DNA of 64,000 nt from Lachnospiraceae bacterium. GTDB taxonomy: Bacteria; Bacillota; Clostridia; Lachnospirales; Lachnospiraceae. The position numbers and the translations under genes were made by a program. The stretch spans positions 372,001 to 436,000 of the forward strand of contig CAJTBF010000001.1 of assembly GCA_910574195.1 (NCBI GenBank), in the 5' to 3' direction. Below are positions 49,201 through 56,765 of this stretch, in pieces (within the stretch, counting starts at the first letter, position 1; each line of letters opens with the position of its first letter). The notes below the pieces were generated by a model that was not told the origin of the DNA, ran no database searches, and was given only the letters and a program-made list of their open reading frames with translations.

Positions 49201-49345
49201 TTTTGTAATTTGACGTTCCAAAAAACGTATTGATCCATCCGCTGTTCGCATTAGCGATCGTCGTACCGCCAACGGCAACAGCGAGCAGCATGGCAGTCAC
49301 AGCACTTGTTCCACGCCATATTTTCTTTGACTTGCTTCTTTTCAT
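46265..49345 (-). CDS. permuted, membrane-anchored GH3 beta-glucosidase-type enzyme
   Basis: A 1026-aa protein with a basic N-terminus and hydrophobic helix (KIWRGTSAVTAMLLAVAVGG), and a C-terminal helix (WWQLALYTAIGVTAVFTVGS) before a basic tail, so it is held at the membrane. The domains are permuted: the GH3 C-terminal alpha/beta part comes first (LWGMNSHTPTLGG, AILWTGLPGVNGFLGVADVL, NPSGHISDTYAVN), then the Fn3-like domain (ADVTVTNTGDVAGKATVQLY), then the barrel (ANDGPVGF, APGLNLHRNAYCARNMEYYS, KHLAFNHQE, nucleophile Asp in YDGWIVSDLINGAD at about 910). Permuted GH3 enzymes are known from rumen and gut. ATG at 49345 with AGGAGG. Confidence 0.9.
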   Translation of the reverse strand: MKRSKSKKIWRGTSAVTAMLLAVAVGGTTIANANSGWINTFFGTSNYKSVDRGDGQQSDTTYFDSEFSSLEEVVTAKNELAEQISEEGSVLFKNNNSALPLAKDSETVTLWGMNSHTPTLGGMVGSPSAVDTEDGQKAYGIEEALAEKGFTLNQQMIDFYSGDDAMAYARQGFGATGHGLSPAFGMMYENAASYQVGEVPANLYSQDLLTSADDTAAVVVISRDASEAADYHPDMTNGTQGDSFERPLALSDYEKEMIELAREHSTKVIVLVNSDNPVEIESLKQDEGIDAILWTGLPGVNGFLGVADVLSGDENPSGHISDTYAVNSTSTPAMVNFGVYLYTNNSQAGSEAELTEADKGDWYVVESEGIYIGYKYYETRYEDCVLDRGNADSTGEAWNYADEVSYPFGYGLSYTTFEQKLNEVNVEIGGTGTADVTVTNTGDVAGKATVQLYVQTPYTENGLEKSAVQLMGFEKTDILEPGESTDITVEFDPQYMASYSEETVKADGMEGAWVLEAGDYYFSIGNGSHEALNNILSLKLGSQDGLVTVTEDETINPDNAIAWQMPAEDIETYSENVQNALWDCDINKSIEDTVEYTTRSDWTKGWEPVASIIPTEEMMKGLTNSRYALTENGDGVQWGVDNGLALIDFMQTDGDGNFSGVVPLDDPMWDGLVGQITLDEAIQFIEMAGTDFESIPSINLPKVYANDGPVGFAYDQVAGYLTRWTDEDLDRPTYVSADDEYAAYAMNTMPTEPVVAATWNRELAQREGELFGEDGLWAKESTIMAPGLNLHRNAYCARNMEYYSEDSMLTNYMGVAVCKGGQSKGLMMEPKHLAFNHQETNRSGLSTFFTEQAGRENGLRGFQGVIEGNYADGVMTAFNRAGTDFVGAHKGLLTQIVRKEWGYDGWIVSDLINGADYMNWRDIVFAGGGAPLTETAYAESEIGEMSASKAEIEKDTEFQQQMKLGIKYYLYNFVASNAMNGISNTTELVYENTWWQLALYTAIGVTAVFTVGSVIMYIRACRKREE

Positions 49346-49517
49346 TTTCTTCCTCCTAGTAGTTCTTTTCTTTCTCCCGGGCCCGTATCTTAAAAGAACC
49401 TTTGTTTTTCTCCAGGTGTCACCCTGTATAGTCAAAGTATAACACCGTGTAATTTTAACAAATGATTTTTTACACAATCGGTATTGCTCTGCTCACCATC
49501 CGTAAATCTGCATAAAA

Positions 49518-49560
49518 AAAGCAGTGAAAGGAAAAAATGTTTATGTCTTTTCACTACTTT
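49518..49560 (-). terminator. terminator of the two-component system operon
   Basis: AGTGAAA (49523-49529) with TTTCACT (49549-49555) and flanking AAAG / CTTT pairs, followed on the minus strand by seven Ts. It follows the kinase stop codon directly. Confidence 0.75.
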
Positions 49561-50909
49561 TATATATCAATTTGCAATTTTTTGTTTTTAATCTTCTTGT
49601 CCGGCGACATTGGAATCAGTATATTTAACTCAAACATCTGATGAGCCGCCGTAATGTTCAGATTTCCCCCGTATTTTTCCACAACACTGCGGATACTTTT
49701 CACGCCATAGCCGTGAAGTTCCTTATTCTTCTTTGTTGTAACAGGAATCCTAGATCGGAAGGCCAAATTTCCTTTATAAGGATTCTGAACCCTGATACAA
49801 AGAAAGTTCTTCTTTCTACAGACAGACACATGGATGGATCTGCTCTCCGTATCATCCAGTTTTTTCACCGCTTCAATAGCGTTATCCAGTGCGTTTCCGA
49901 AGAGTGTACTTATATCTAGGGCACTAATAAAATCCATCGCCTTTCCGTCAGCGACACAAGTAATGGAGACCGAGGATTTCGAAGCGGTCAGAGCCTTGCC
50001 TGTCAGGATTGCATCCAGGACCTTGTTTCCTGTCTTATTCTGTGCCTCATAGGAACGGATGTCATCCTCAATCTGATCCAAATATTTCATCTTTTCCGAA
50101 TCAGAAATATCTGCTTTCAGCAGAGCGATGGCATGCTTCAGATCATGATATTTCTGATTGACAATCGCTATGCTCTCCTCGGACTTCTGATAATCATTGT
50201 ACTGCATCCGGATCATATTCTGAAGAAATTCATTCTCCCTTTTTATTTTCACTTCCTGGAGCTGGACATGATAAGCATAAAGTGCGGTAACCGCTCCCAG
50301 ATCCGCCATCGTTCGGATAATAAAAATCTGTATCGGCAGCTGACCGCTGAATGGAGTATTGCTGTAGGCATAGCTCAGATTACTTATTATATAAGCTGTA
50401 AGAGCAATTGCCATCGCGGGAAGGAGCTCACTTCTGTGAATCTCCAACTTTCTGTTTTCATCTTTATATTTCTTTTCCATCTGATACATAATAAGAAAAA
50501 CCGCTGTAAATATAACCACAAAGGAAAAAATTTCCAGCAGTAATGTATCCCTCCATTTCAGAAACTGAAGGCTAAAATAGTAAAGCTGCCATTCGAGCGA
50601 CGCTGCAAATTCTCCCAGAATAAACGCTTTGACACTGTAATATACCGCTGTCATCGGAGTGACATCACAACAGAAATAAATATCCAGATAGATATAGAGC
50701 AGATTCAGAGCCATGCAGAACCAGTAGACAGATACTGGGCCGCCCTGGGTGATCACCGTTGTCGTGATCATGACGACAAGCGCCAGTGCTTCTTTTATCC
50801 AAATCCTTATCCCATCCCGTCGCCTTGTGTTCAGATATATATACAGAAGGCATCCGAGCCAGTATGCCAGCGCGTAATATAATCCGGGAGCGTTTATCAT
50901 TGTTTCCAT
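49560..50909 (-). CDS. AgrC-type sensor histidine kinase (GHKL, HPK10 class)
   Basis: A 449-aa membrane kinase. The first half has about six hydrophobic helices, then a linker (KIKRENEFLQNMIRMQYNDY), the phospho-acceptor segment NQKYHDLKHAIALLKADI (His), N box SALDISTLFGNALDNAIEAV and G box ELHGYGVKSIRSVVEKYGGN. AgrC-type kinases sense small peptides. No accompanying agrD or agrB gene is seen, so the signal may be imported or encoded elsewhere. It is two bp after its response regulator gene and may control the nearby GH3 genes, an inference from position. Confidence 0.9.
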   Translation of the reverse strand: METMINAPGLYYALAYWLGCLLYIYLNTRRRDGIRIWIKEALALVVMITTTVITQGGPVSVYWFCMALNLLYIYLDIYFCCDVTPMTAVYYSVKAFILGEFAASLEWQLYYFSLQFLKWRDTLLLEIFSFVVIFTAVFLIMYQMEKKYKDENRKLEIHRSELLPAMAIALTAYIISNLSYAYSNTPFSGQLPIQIFIIRTMADLGAVTALYAYHVQLQEVKIKRENEFLQNMIRMQYNDYQKSEESIAIVNQKYHDLKHAIALLKADISDSEKMKYLDQIEDDIRSYEAQNKTGNKVLDAILTGKALTASKSSVSITCVADGKAMDFISALDISTLFGNALDNAIEAVKKLDDTESRSIHVSVCRKKNFLCIRVQNPYKGNLAFRSRIPVTTKKNKELHGYGVKSIRSVVEKYGGNLNITAAHQMFELNILIPMSPDKKIKNKKLQIDI

Positions 50910-50911
50910 AT

Positions 50912-51619
50912 TTATTCCGGCACCTCGTTCATATACTTATTGAGCGCCTCAAGAAGACCTTTCTTCTTCGCTCTGCTTACCTGCAGAGTCTGTCCATTTA
51001 CCACCACATCATTACTCTGCATGGCATCCACATACTGCAGATTGATAAGATAACACTTATTGCATCGGTAGAATCCATCCTTCAGCTGTCCCTCTACACG
51101 CTTCATACTTCCGGTGGAAGTAAAATCCCCATCGACAGTATGAAAGAGCAGCTCATGGATGCTAATCTCTACATAGACTATTTCTTCCGCTCCCAGCCGT
51201 CTTATCCCGCCTTTTACCGGTATGGCAATATAATGATGTGTCTTTAGGGAGACTCTTTTCACGGCCCGATCCATCCGCTGCTTAAACACAGGATAGCTGA
51301 CAGGCTTAAGAATATAATCCAGAGCATCCACCTGATATCCTTTCATAGCATACTGAGGCATATTTGTAATAAACATAATGACTACTTCCCGGTCTGTCTT
51401 CCGGATCTCCTCCGCCGCGCTCATACCATCCATCAGCTTCATCTCAATATCCATTAAAATAATATGGTATGACGCCGTATACTTCTCTACGATCTCATCT
51501 CCATCTGAAAATACAGAAATCTGGAAACGTTCCCCGGTCTCCTGCTCATATCGATGAAGATAGGCTGTCAACTCATCAGAATAGTGTCTGTCATCTTCCA
51601 CCAATGCTATCGAAATCAT
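50912..51619 (-). CDS. LytTR-family response regulator (AgrA-like)
   Basis: A 235-aa regulator: receiver domain with acidic pocket ALVEDDRHYSDEL, phospho-acceptor Asp in IILMDIEMKLMDGMSAAEEI and Lys in YILKPVSYPVF, then a C-terminal LytTR DNA-binding domain (IPVKGGIRRLGAEEIVYVEI, DGFYRCNKCYLINLQYVDAM). The ATG at 51619 follows GGGGGAATTAT; the frame is open 13 codons further. Its kinase follows. LytTR regulators usually bind direct repeats upstream of surface or virulence-like genes. Confidence 0.9.
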   Translation of the reverse strand: MISIALVEDDRHYSDELTAYLHRYEQETGERFQISVFSDGDEIVEKYTASYHIILMDIEMKLMDGMSAAEEIRKTDREVVIMFITNMPQYAMKGYQVDALDYILKPVSYPVFKQRMDRAVKRVSLKTHHYIAIPVKGGIRRLGAEEIVYVEISIHELLFHTVDGDFTSTGSMKRVEGQLKDGFYRCNKCYLINLQYVDAMQSNDVVVNGQTLQVSRAKKKGLLEALNKYMNEVPE

Positions 51620-51659
51620 ATAATTCCCCCATGTGACCTGATTTTTCTGTAACAGCATT

Positions 51660-51689
51660 ATTATACCTTATTTTTAGTTCTGCAGACAA
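51660..51689 (-). promoter_or_regulatory. promoter of the AgrA/AgrC-like operon
   Basis: Minus strand TTGTCT (51684-51689), 18-bp spacer, TATAAT (51660-51665). Confidence 0.65.
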
Positions 51690-51840
51690 TGCCTTCTTGT
51701 ACAGAAGGCTCATTTACGCAGATTTCCTGTAACTGGAAAACCTGCGTAAACGCTTCTTGGCGACATGTCCCCAAACCACTTAAGATCGTTCCCTGCGGTA
51801 ACGGCCGCGCGTCTTTTGGACGCTGAAAAATGGAACCTAA
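51690..51840. repeat. hairpin-rich intergenic stretch (possible dispersed repeat)
   Basis: This 332-bp gap between the regulator and the amino-acid ABC gene holds GCCTTCT / AGAAGGC (51691-51709), TTTACGCAG / CTGCGTAAA (51713-51721 with 51742-51750, inner TTTCC / GGAAA) and GCGTC / GACGC (51809-51823). A 75-codon minus-strand frame (51661-51888) crosses promoter and terminator and is not a gene. Nested perfect hairpins suggest a repeat element. Confidence 0.45.
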
Positions 51841-51856
51841 TATCTTAACAAAATAA

Positions 51857-51896
51857 AAAATGCTATACAATCCGTAGAACTTTTGCATAGCATTTT
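51857..51896 (-). terminator. terminator of the amino-acid ABC operon
   Basis: AAAATGCTAT (51857-51866) with ATAGCATTTT (51887-51896). On the minus strand it exits into TTTTTTATTTTG, after the ATPase stop codon. Confidence 0.8.
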
Positions 51897-51951
51897 CTAT
51901 TTTTCCGTTTACCTGACATAAGTCATAAGTTTTTCAATGTTTCCTTATGGG

Positions 51952-52764
51952 CTACCGCCTTTTGCTGACGCCCCCCTTTTCTCTTTGCGTAAACCGCATA
52001 AGAAACTGACGCGTCCGTTCCTCCCGCGGATTTTCAAATACCTGCATGGGATCCCCCTGCTCCAGAATATAACCGTCATCCATGAAAATCACCTGATCTG
52101 CCACATCTCTTGCAAACGCCATTTCATGGGTTACAATGATCATCGTCGTCTTCTGATCCGCCAGGCTTTTGATGACACGCAGGACTTCTCCCGTCAATTC
52201 CGGATCCAGCGCGGAAGTCGGCTCGTCAAAACACAGAATATCAGGCTGAAGCGCCAGTGCCCTTGCGATGGCCACCCGCTGGCACTGCCCCCCGGAAAGC
52301 TGGTGGGGATAATTCCCCTTCCGGTCGGAAAGGCCCATCTGATCCAGCAATGCTTCCGCCTGCGCCTGTATCTCTTCGTGAATTTCCTTTTTTTTCTCTT
52401 TGTAATCGGGCCGCTCCTTTGCCTGCAGTTCCTTCGCCAGCATTACATTCCCCAGCGCCGTATACTGTGGAAACAGGTTAAAAGACTGAAATACCAGACC
52501 AAAATGCAGGCGTTTCTTCCGAATCTCCGCCTCCTGCCCGGTAAATACATCCGCCGCGTCAAACAATACTTCTCCGTTTACCCGAATTACCCCTTTGTCC
52601 GGACGCTCTAAAAAGTTCAGACAGCGAAGCAACGTTGTCTTTCCACTTCCGGAGGAACCGATGATCGAAACCACCTGCCCCTTTTCCAGAGAAAAGCTGA
52701 TGTCTTTGAGCACTTCGGTATCCTCAAACGTCTTGCAGATATGTTCCACTTCCAAAATCGACAT
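51952..52764 (-). CDS. polar amino-acid ABC transporter ATP-binding protein (GlnQ type)
   Basis: A 270-aa ATPase: Walker A IGSSGSGKTTLLRCLN, Q loop LVFQSFNLFPQYTAL, signature LSGGQCQRVAIARAL, Walker B ILCFDEPTSALDPELTGEVL and switch MIIVTHEMAFARDVADQVIF, with FMDDGYILEQG. This is the polar amino-acid importer class. The insert with KKKEIHEEIQAQAEALLDQM is in the helical part. It is the third gene of an operon with substrate-binding lipoprotein and permease. Confidence 0.93.
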   Translation of the reverse strand: MSILEVEHICKTFEDTEVLKDISFSLEKGQVVSIIGSSGSGKTTLLRCLNFLERPDKGVIRVNGEVLFDAADVFTGQEAEIRKKRLHFGLVFQSFNLFPQYTALGNVMLAKELQAKERPDYKEKKKEIHEEIQAQAEALLDQMGLSDRKGNYPHQLSGGQCQRVAIARALALQPDILCFDEPTSALDPELTGEVLRVIKSLADQKTTMIIVTHEMAFARDVADQVIFMDDGYILEQGDPMQVFENPREERTRQFLMRFTQREKGGVSKRR

Positions 52765-52781
52765 CCTGTTTCTCCTCCCTT

Positions 52782-53468
52782 CTATTGGAAATAATCCAGT
52801 TTCTTTTCCAGTTTTCCAAGCAAAAGCGTCAAAATTCCATTGCAGATCAGATAATACACCGCCGTAAAGAACATCGGCCAGATAGCGCCGGAAATTCCCT
52901 GCGAACCCTTCATAAACGCCTGCCCGGCCCAGATGATCTCCTGCAATGCAATGATCCGCGCCAGAGAAGTATCCTTTACCAACGTAATAATTTCGTTGGA
53001 CATGGGGGGAACCACCCGCTTGATCATCTGCAACAGCGTCACCTTGAAAAAGATCTGGCTTCTTGTCATCCCCAGCACCAGGCCAGCTTCTTCCTGCCCT
53101 ACCGGAACCCCCTGAATCCCGCCCCGGTAAATCTCAGAAAAATAGCAGGCATAATTGACGATAAAAGAAACGGACGCCGCCAGAAATCTCCCTCCCTCGC
53201 CGCCGCCCCAGATCGGTTTATGCAGCACAAGCCCCGGAAAATAATAAATAATCAGAAGCTGGATCATCAACGGAGTTCCCCGTATGATCCACACAAAAAT
53301 CTTAGAAATAAAACTTAAAGGTCCAAACCGGGACATAGATCCAAAAGCGATCACAAGCCCCAGCGGACAGGCGCCAATCAATGTAATAAAAAACAACTTC
53401 AATGTCTGCACAAATCCCACATTCAATGCACGGACAACAATGGGAAATTGTTCCATAATCAATTCCAT
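52782..53468 (-). CDS. polar amino-acid ABC transporter permease
   Basis: A 228-aa permease of the HisM/GlnP type, about five hydrophobic helices. The EAA-like loop is GLVLGMTRSQIFFKVTLLQM; the N-terminal GFVQTLKLFFITLIGACPLG and RGTPLMIQLLIIYYFPGL with INYACYFSEIYRGGIQGVPV-like segments fit the family. Only one permease gene is present, so it probably forms a homodimer. It follows the binding-protein gene by 212 bp, including a hairpin. Confidence 0.92.
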   Translation of the reverse strand: MELIMEQFPIVVRALNVGFVQTLKLFFITLIGACPLGLVIAFGSMSRFGPLSFISKIFVWIIRGTPLMIQLLIIYYFPGLVLHKPIWGGGEGGRFLAASVSFIVNYACYFSEIYRGGIQGVPVGQEEAGLVLGMTRSQIFFKVTLLQMIKRVVPPMSNEIITLVKDTSLARIIALQEIIWAGQAFMKGSQGISGAIWPMFFTAVYYLICNGILTLLLGKLEKKLDYFQ

Positions 53469-53590
53469 GTACGTTTCCTGCCTTCTCCATCGTAATTCCT
53501 GTTACGGTTCCCTTCCAGAGGAGCAAGCCGCAACAGTCTGCAACTCTTTTGTTACGAAGCCAACATACGGGCGGCTGTAAACAGTAACAA

Positions 53591-53617
53591 ATAGAGAGCG
53601 GGAATTCCACTCTCTAT
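53591..53617 (-). terminator. intra-operon hairpin between binding protein and permease
   Basis: ATAGAGAG (53591-53598) with CTCTCTAT (53610-53617), 11-base loop containing GGAATTCC. On the minus strand TTTGTTAC follows. It could lower permease expression relative to the binding protein. A second pairing TTTGTTAC / GTAACAAA (53548-53555 with 53584-53591) lies beside it. Confidence 0.45.
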
Positions 53618-53680
53618 CCGCCTGTCATTTCATAAAGTATCCGCCTGCCGCAAAAAAGTGTCCTGCAGATTCCTCTCTGC

Positions 53681-54532
53681 TTATTCCGACAGCATTGCCT
53701 GTACGTTATATTTCTCCGCGGTCTCCATCATACTTCCGTCTTCTCGTGCCGCTGCAAAAAATGCATTCAGCGCTTCCGCCAGATCGGAGCCTTTGCGGAA
53801 ACCAACACCGTACTCTTCACTGTTCAAAGTTACCGTATAGGTCAGATCCGCATAACTTGTTCCTTCTCCCACCATAGCGGCAGCCATCATAGAATCAATA
53901 ATCGCCGCGTCGGAAGTGCCGGAAGCAACCTCCAAAAGTGCATCGGACTGCTTATTGACCGGTGTAAAGTTCAGTTCCATACTCTCCGCCACTTTCTGAC
54001 CTGCACTGCCGCTCTCCACTGCAAAGTTCAGATCGGAAAGGCTCTCCTCATCCTGATACTTGTCCGCCTCGGATGCCGGAACTACCACGATCTGTCCATT
54101 GTTGCAGTACGCGCCCGAACACTCCATGGCGCTCAATACTTCATCTGTCAATGTCATTCCGTTCCATACACAATCAATGGACTCACTGTCCAGTTCCATA
54201 ATCTTATTATCCCAGTCGATCTCCACGAACTCCACTTCCACACCCAGACTCTCTCCAAAAGCCTTGGCCATATCCGCATCAAAACCGATCCATTCCCCGC
54301 TTTCATCTTTGTAGTCCATCGGTTCAAAATCTGTGATACCAACTACCAACGTTCCCTTTTCCTGCACATAAGCCTTGTCGCTTTCTCCTTCGGAATCAGA
54401 TGACTCGGTTCCTGCATTCTCCGCTTTCACCACATCTTCTTTCCCTGTTTCCTCTGAGCTACCGGAATTTCCACAGGCTGCCAAAGAGCACGTCATCATC
54501 AATGTCAATAATATTGCAATCCACTTTTTCAT
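53681..54532 (-). CDS. amino-acid ABC transporter substrate-binding lipoprotein
   Basis: A 283-aa lipoprotein: signal KKWIAILLTLMMTCS with lipobox SLAAC, an acidic linker, and a family 3 binding fold (LVVGITDFEPMDYKDESGEW, GFDADMAKAFGESLGVEVEF, CVWNGMTLTDE, VVVPASEADKY, YGVGFRKGSDLAEALNAFFA). The D-E-S-G-E-W segment and NGMTLT match polar amino-acid binders. It is the first gene of the importer operon. The substrate amino acid cannot be told. Confidence 0.92.
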   Translation of the reverse strand: MKKWIAILLTLMMTCSLAACGNSGSSEETGKEDVVKAENAGTESSDSEGESDKAYVQEKGTLVVGITDFEPMDYKDESGEWIGFDADMAKAFGESLGVEVEFVEIDWDNKIMELDSESIDCVWNGMTLTDEVLSAMECSGAYCNNGQIVVVPASEADKYQDEESLSDLNFAVESGSAGQKVAESMELNFTPVNKQSDALLEVASGTSDAAIIDSMMAAAMVGEGTSYADLTYTVTLNSEEYGVGFRKGSDLAEALNAFFAAAREDGSMMETAEKYNVQAMLSE

Positions 54533-54577
54533 CTTTTTTTCTCCTCATTTATAAATTGTGCCGTACAGCACTTTCTT

Positions 54578-54606
54578 ATATTATCAGTTTACCAGAGTAA
54601 AGTCAA
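54578..54606 (-). promoter_or_regulatory. promoter of the amino-acid ABC operon
   Basis: Minus strand TTGACT (54601-54606), 17-bp spacer, TAATAT (54578-54583). Confidence 0.75.
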
Positions 54607-54657
54607 CAGGCAAATAAAGTTTTTTCCCTGTTGTTTTTACAGTTCTGCCAAAAGATC

Positions 54658-54685
54658 GGCACGGTCCTTCTGACAGGACTGTGCC
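54658..54685 (-). terminator. terminator of the DUF5717-DUF5716-TPR operon
   Basis: GGCACGGTCCT (54658-54668) with AGGACTGTGCC (54675-54685), 6-base loop, one G-T mismatch. It lies 12 bp after the last gene and exits into GATCTTTTGG on the minus strand. Confidence 0.65.
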
Positions 54686-54697
54686 GGAAACCGCTTC

Positions 54698-55468
54698 TTA
54701 TATGTGACTTCTCCGGTACTGCCGTTTCCATTTCTCCAATAGCACATCGTTGAACTCCAGCTGCAGATTCTTCCGGATATCTTCCATCTCCTGCCGCATC
54801 TGTGCATTGATCTCCACATAATTCTCGTGCTTGGTCAGCAGAATATGGTATTCCTCCAACGACATATATTTATAGGATGCATAAAGATATGGTTTCAGGT
54901 ATCTGGGATCCTCGCAGATCTGGTAGGCCCGGTCATACATCCGGGCAGACTCCTGATACAAAAACAATCTGCCGTAAGCGGCGCCCAAGCCTGCATAAAT
55001 CCGCCCATAAAATTTTGCATCCACACTTTCGTCTTTTTCCTGATTGAGAATGGTCTGATACACCATAATTGCTTCCTCAATCTCTCCGCTCTCCAGAAGA
55101 TTATCTCCTTTGTATTTCTGCCGTTCAATATCCTTCTGGTTTTTCAAACGTTCCAGCACGTTCTGAATCCGGATCATTTCCGGCTCCCGGTAGATTCTGG
55201 AACTCTTCAGAATAGTCAATACGAACTTCTCCACCGAGCCGTTCAAACGGATCACATCCCGAAGCTGCCCGGCCAGTGTATTCATTTCCAGTTCCTCATC
55301 CAACCAGGTACAGAGCTGTTCGTTCATGATGGTATAGTCAATCAGATACAAATTATTGCAGAGATAATAGCATAATTCTTCTATGGTAAAAATCTTGCAG
55401 TGGATCCGTGTGATCTCATACGGATGCGTCGCATGCTTTTCATGACAAAGAACCAAACTTCCCATCAT
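54698..55468 (-). CDS. TPR-like helical protein of the Hsp70-like operon
   Basis: A 256-aa soluble helical protein. The N-terminus (ITRIHCKIFTIEELCYYLCN) has an unusual run of Cys; the middle is charged helices, with TPR-like units at about 135-185 (YQTILNQEKDESVDAKFYGR, IYAGLGAAYGRLFLYQESAR, MYDRAYQICEDPRYLKPYLY). Named domains are not recognised. Two tandem ATGs follow AGGAGG. It overlaps the preceding gene by 29 bases and is last in the operon. It is likely a partner of the Hsp70-like protein, an inference from coupling. Confidence 0.7.
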   Translation of the reverse strand: MMGSLVLCHEKHATHPYEITRIHCKIFTIEELCYYLCNNLYLIDYTIMNEQLCTWLDEELEMNTLAGQLRDVIRLNGSVEKFVLTILKSSRIYREPEMIRIQNVLERLKNQKDIERQKYKGDNLLESGEIEEAIMVYQTILNQEKDESVDAKFYGRIYAGLGAAYGRLFLYQESARMYDRAYQICEDPRYLKPYLYASYKYMSLEEYHILLTKHENYVEINAQMRQEMEDIRKNLQLEFNDVLLEKWKRQYRRSHI

Positions 55469-56723
55469 TTCCTCCTAAATGTATAATCTTCTCTTCATGG
55501 AAATCCGTAGGTACAAAAAATTCCCCGAATCCTGCGTCCCGTACTGTCACTTTACAGGTTTTTTCATCCAAAAGCAATGTCTCGATCTGAAGTCGCATGG
55601 AATACTCCGCACGTTTCGGAAATTTTTCCAGAGAGATCACTTCATTTCTAAGCGCCCCCTGTACCAGCGATTCCACATGCAGTTCAATCTCATCCAGATC
55701 CTCTACCAGAACTTCCCACTGATTGTTACATTCATACCATTGCGCCCCCCACGATACGATCGGATACCACATCTCCTGACCGTTCACCCGCATATTGATG
55801 GTAATCTGATCCGTCAGTTTACTGTCCGACAGGTAAACCGGATCTTCAATGTGCATATACATTTTACGAAACGCAGTATAGCAGGCCCCTTTGCTGTACA
55901 GATTATTCCCGATAAACGCACGCCGTCCGTTACATAACATACGCAGCGCTTTGGGATACCAGTTATTCTCAAATCCTTCCCCCGTTAAAAATACCGAGGA
56001 TACAATCCGCTTGTCAAATACCCCTTCAATAAACTTGCAGAACCGGGCATCCGCCTCTTTTGCCTTGTCTTCATTCAAAACAGGATACACTGCCGCCAGC
56101 TCCTTCATATGAGCATTGGCTACTTCGTCCACCGTCACAAACGTGCGCTTCCCGCCTCCCAGTCCGGGTTTCAGACGACGCAGCATAAATGCCTTGATTT
56201 CATTCCGGTCACAACAGAACAGAGCCGCCTCATACTGCCAGAGTTCTTTTGGCTGGTAAAACAGATAATTGCAGAAACTTTCTTTATAATCCTGAATAAA
56301 AACATGCTGCTTGTCAATCTGCATCCGAACCGCAATTCCTCGGAGCATCCGGGCCAGTTCCTCCGTCAGTTCCGGCACACTGAATACGATCCCGTCAATC
56401 TGTGGGAACGCCTGTAAAGACAACTGAATAAACTTGGACAGCAGCACCACTGCATCATAGCTTTCCTCCCCAAAATCGATCTTCTCTCCCGCCAGACTTC
56501 TCTCCAGAAGCCTGGTCACAACAAACCCTTCCTTTACTGTAACCAGACGTTTCGCTTCCTTCCCATAGGCCCAGGTATCCCGCAGCTTTCCAATCAGCAA
56601 CGGAATCTGATAATGATCCGTATCCACCTCCAGCGTCTCCGGCTCTGACTGTTGGTCATTATAATAACTGATCTGGCACGACTTCTCATTGATCTCATAT
56701 CCTATCATGGTACCCTGTCCCAT
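55440..56723 (-). CDS. divergent Hsp70-like actin-fold protein (DUF5716 family)
   Basis: A 427-aa protein of a Lachnospiraceae family (DUF5716). It can be laid over the DnaK of this window: WAYGKEAKRLVTVKEG against [28 protein letters not shown] against [30 protein letters not shown] against [24 protein letters not shown] against [11 protein letters not shown], and LQIETLLLDEKTCKVTVRD against [19 protein letters not shown]. Phosphate-1 (GTTNS) is NEKSC and DLGGGT is CCDRNEI, so ATP hydrolysis looks doubtful. The lid domain is absent. ATG at 56723 has GGAGG 9 bases upstream. It is coupled to TPR and DUF5717 genes. No function is established. Confidence 0.72.
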   Translation of the reverse strand: MGQGTMIGYEINEKSCQISYYNDQQSEPETLEVDTDHYQIPLLIGKLRDTWAYGKEAKRLVTVKEGFVVTRLLERSLAGEKIDFGEESYDAVVLLSKFIQLSLQAFPQIDGIVFSVPELTEELARMLRGIAVRMQIDKQHVFIQDYKESFCNYLFYQPKELWQYEAALFCCDRNEIKAFMLRRLKPGLGGGKRTFVTVDEVANAHMKELAAVYPVLNEDKAKEADARFCKFIEGVFDKRIVSSVFLTGEGFENNWYPKALRMLCNGRRAFIGNNLYSKGACYTAFRKMYMHIEDPVYLSDSKLTDQITINMRVNGQEMWYPIVSWGAQWYECNNQWEVLVEDLDEIELHVESLVQGALRNEVISLEKFPKRAEYSMRLQIETLLLDEKTCKVTVRDAGFGEFFVPTDFHEEKIIHLGGNDGKFGSLS

Positions 56724-56765
56724 ACAAGCCAGCCTCCTTTTTTATCCGAATTATCTGCACATACT

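Noticed and set aside
51661-51888. 75-codon minus-strand frame starting at ATGCAAAAG
   Set aside because: It begins inside the amino-acid ABC terminator and ends across the promoter of the two-component operon, with no ribosome site. Probably a repeat-derived frame.
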